A stretch of DNA of 5,728 nt from JAKAXG01 sp035702985. GTDB taxonomy: Bacteria > Actinomycetota > Acidimicrobiia > Acidimicrobiales > Palsa-688. The first letter of the stretch is position 1; the number at the start of each line of letters is the position of its first letter. The notes under the pieces are model-generated. The model had not been told where the DNA came from, made no database searches, and saw nothing but the letters and a program-made list of their open reading frames with translations. The position numbers and the translations under genes are program-made. Location of the stretch: contig DASSZD010000174.1 in NCBI GenBank assembly GCA_035702985.1, positions 1 to 5,728 on the forward strand, written 5' to 3'. Shown here piece by piece: positions 5,012-5,728 of this stretch.

Positions 5012-5671
5012 TCAGGCGACCAGAGCCGCCTCCGGCTCGCTCTCGTCGTCCCTCACGTGGTGGTCGAGCTTGCGCTTGACCCGCTGCAGCGCGTTGTCGA
5101 TGGACTTGACGTGACGGCCCAGCTGGGTGCCGATCTCGTTGTAGGACTTGCCCTCGACGTACATGCGCAGAACCTCCACCTCCAGGGTGGAGAGGTTCTC
5201 CACCATCGAGCGGCGGATGGCTTCGATCTGCTCCTGGGAGACGACCTCGTCGGCCGGATCGGCGGCCCGGTGGTCGTCGAGCATCTCCTCCACGGCGCCT
5301 TCCGACGGGTCGTCGGAGCCGCGGACCCCGGATATGGACACGTACCGGTTGAGCGGCTGGTGCTTCTGCCGGGTGGCCGCCTTGATGGCGCTGATCACCT
5401 GGCGGGTGACGCACAGCTCGGCGAACGCCCGGAACGATGACTGCCGGTCCGCTCGGTAGTCCCGGGCAGCCTTGTACAGGCCGATGAGCCCCTCCTGCTC
5501 GACGTCGTCGGCGTCGGCCCCCACCAGGAAGTAGGTCCTGGTCTTGGCCCGGGCGAAACGGCGGTAACGCTGGATGAGCACCTCGAGGGCGCAGTCATCC
5601 CCGTGCTGGAACCGGCTGACCAGTTCCTCGTCCTGGAGTTCGGTGAGAGGGGCGACGGGCGTGGAAGGCAT
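5012..5671 (-). CDS. sigH: RNA polymerase sigma factor SigH (Spo0H-like)
   Basis: 219 residues, nearly the same length as Bacillus subtilis SigH (218). It shares long blocks with that protein as I recall it: YFLVGADADDVEQEGLIGLY at 47-66 (region 2.1-2.2), AFAELCVTRQVISAIKAATR at 82-101 (regions 2.3-2.4, -10 recognition), QKHQPLN at 102-108, and RHVKSIDNALQRVKRKL at 186-202 (region 4.2, -35 recognition helix). A variable acidic linker (about 115-150) separates region 2 from region 4; there is no region 1.1 or 3. It directs RNA polymerase to alternative promoters. In Bacillus this serves sporulation and the transition state; here the regulon is unknown. Start ATG 5671 has GAGGT (5679-5683) 7 nt upstream. 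The frame remains open to the window edge without another start codon, so an unseen upstream start is not fully excluded. In other bacteria sigH often sits near rlmB, rpmG, secE and nusG; that side is outside the window. Confidence 0.94.
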   Translation of the reverse strand: MPSTPVAPLTELQDEELVSRFQHGDDCALEVLIQRYRRFARAKTRTYFLVGADADDVEQEGLIGLYKAARDYRADRQSSFRAFAELCVTRQVISAIKAATRQKHQPLNRYVSISGVRGSDDPSEGAVEEMLDDHRAADPADEVVSQEQIEAIRRSMVENLSTLEVEVLRMYVEGKSYNEIGTQLGRHVKSIDNALQRVKRKLDHHVRDDESEPEAALVA

Positions 5672-5728
5672 CAGGGTGACCTCGGTGAATGCGTGGGCTA
5701 GTGCAGAAGGGTCATCTATGGGTGCATC

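Noticed and set aside
1..5728. CRISPR array, insertion sequence or replication origin
   Set aside because: No regularly spaced repeats, transposase frames, terminal inverted repeats or DnaA-box clusters were seen.

Overview
The window comes from a very GC-rich actinobacterium. The best guess, an inference from gene content only, is a member of the Acidimicrobiia or a related deep-branching actinobacterial line. It carries a Spo0H-type sigma factor, a P450, a mycobacterial-type trans-acting enoyl reductase homologue and GTG/TTG starts. Base composition is uneven. A sample from the right part (2761-2820) is 50/60 G+C, while 781-900 is 65/120 G+C.

Left part (1 to about 971): two small unrecognised genes lie in tandem on the minus strand (383-739, then 368 to beyond the left edge). 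Upstream of them is a lower-GC, gene-free stretch with a 10-bp direct repeat at an 11-bp period. This stretch ends at a tRNA-Thr(UGU) 3' half (930-971) that has an anticodon loop, T arm and acceptor strand but no matching 5' half. That is the usual footprint of a site-specific integrative element inserted at a tRNA 3' end. I read 1 to about 971 as the end of such an element and the rest as host chromosome. No integrase lies in the window.

Middle (1044-1792, plus strand): a promoter -10 box, a yybP-ykoY manganese riboswitch, a hairpin abutting the ribosome binding site and a UPF0016/GDT1 membrane protein form one metal-responsive unit, probably for Mn2+ export. Its 3' end is 4 bp from the end of the convergent gene cluster.

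Right part (1797-5671, all minus strand; transcription runs right to left): a SigH (Spo0H-like) sigma factor, then a histidine phosphatase, a cytochrome P450 and a saccharopine-dehydrogenase-like/trans-acting enoyl reductase homologue. Gaps are 46, 49 and 9 nt. A perfect 18-bp GC palindrome immediately after sigH may separate or attenuate the last three genes. The P450 and reductase look like a lipid- or sterol-modifying pair; their substrate cannot be read from sequence.

The strongest points for follow-up are the split tRNA/att boundary with its two unknown cargo genes, the riboswitch-exporter unit, and the linkage of a sporulation-type sigma factor to a lipid-oxidation gene pair.
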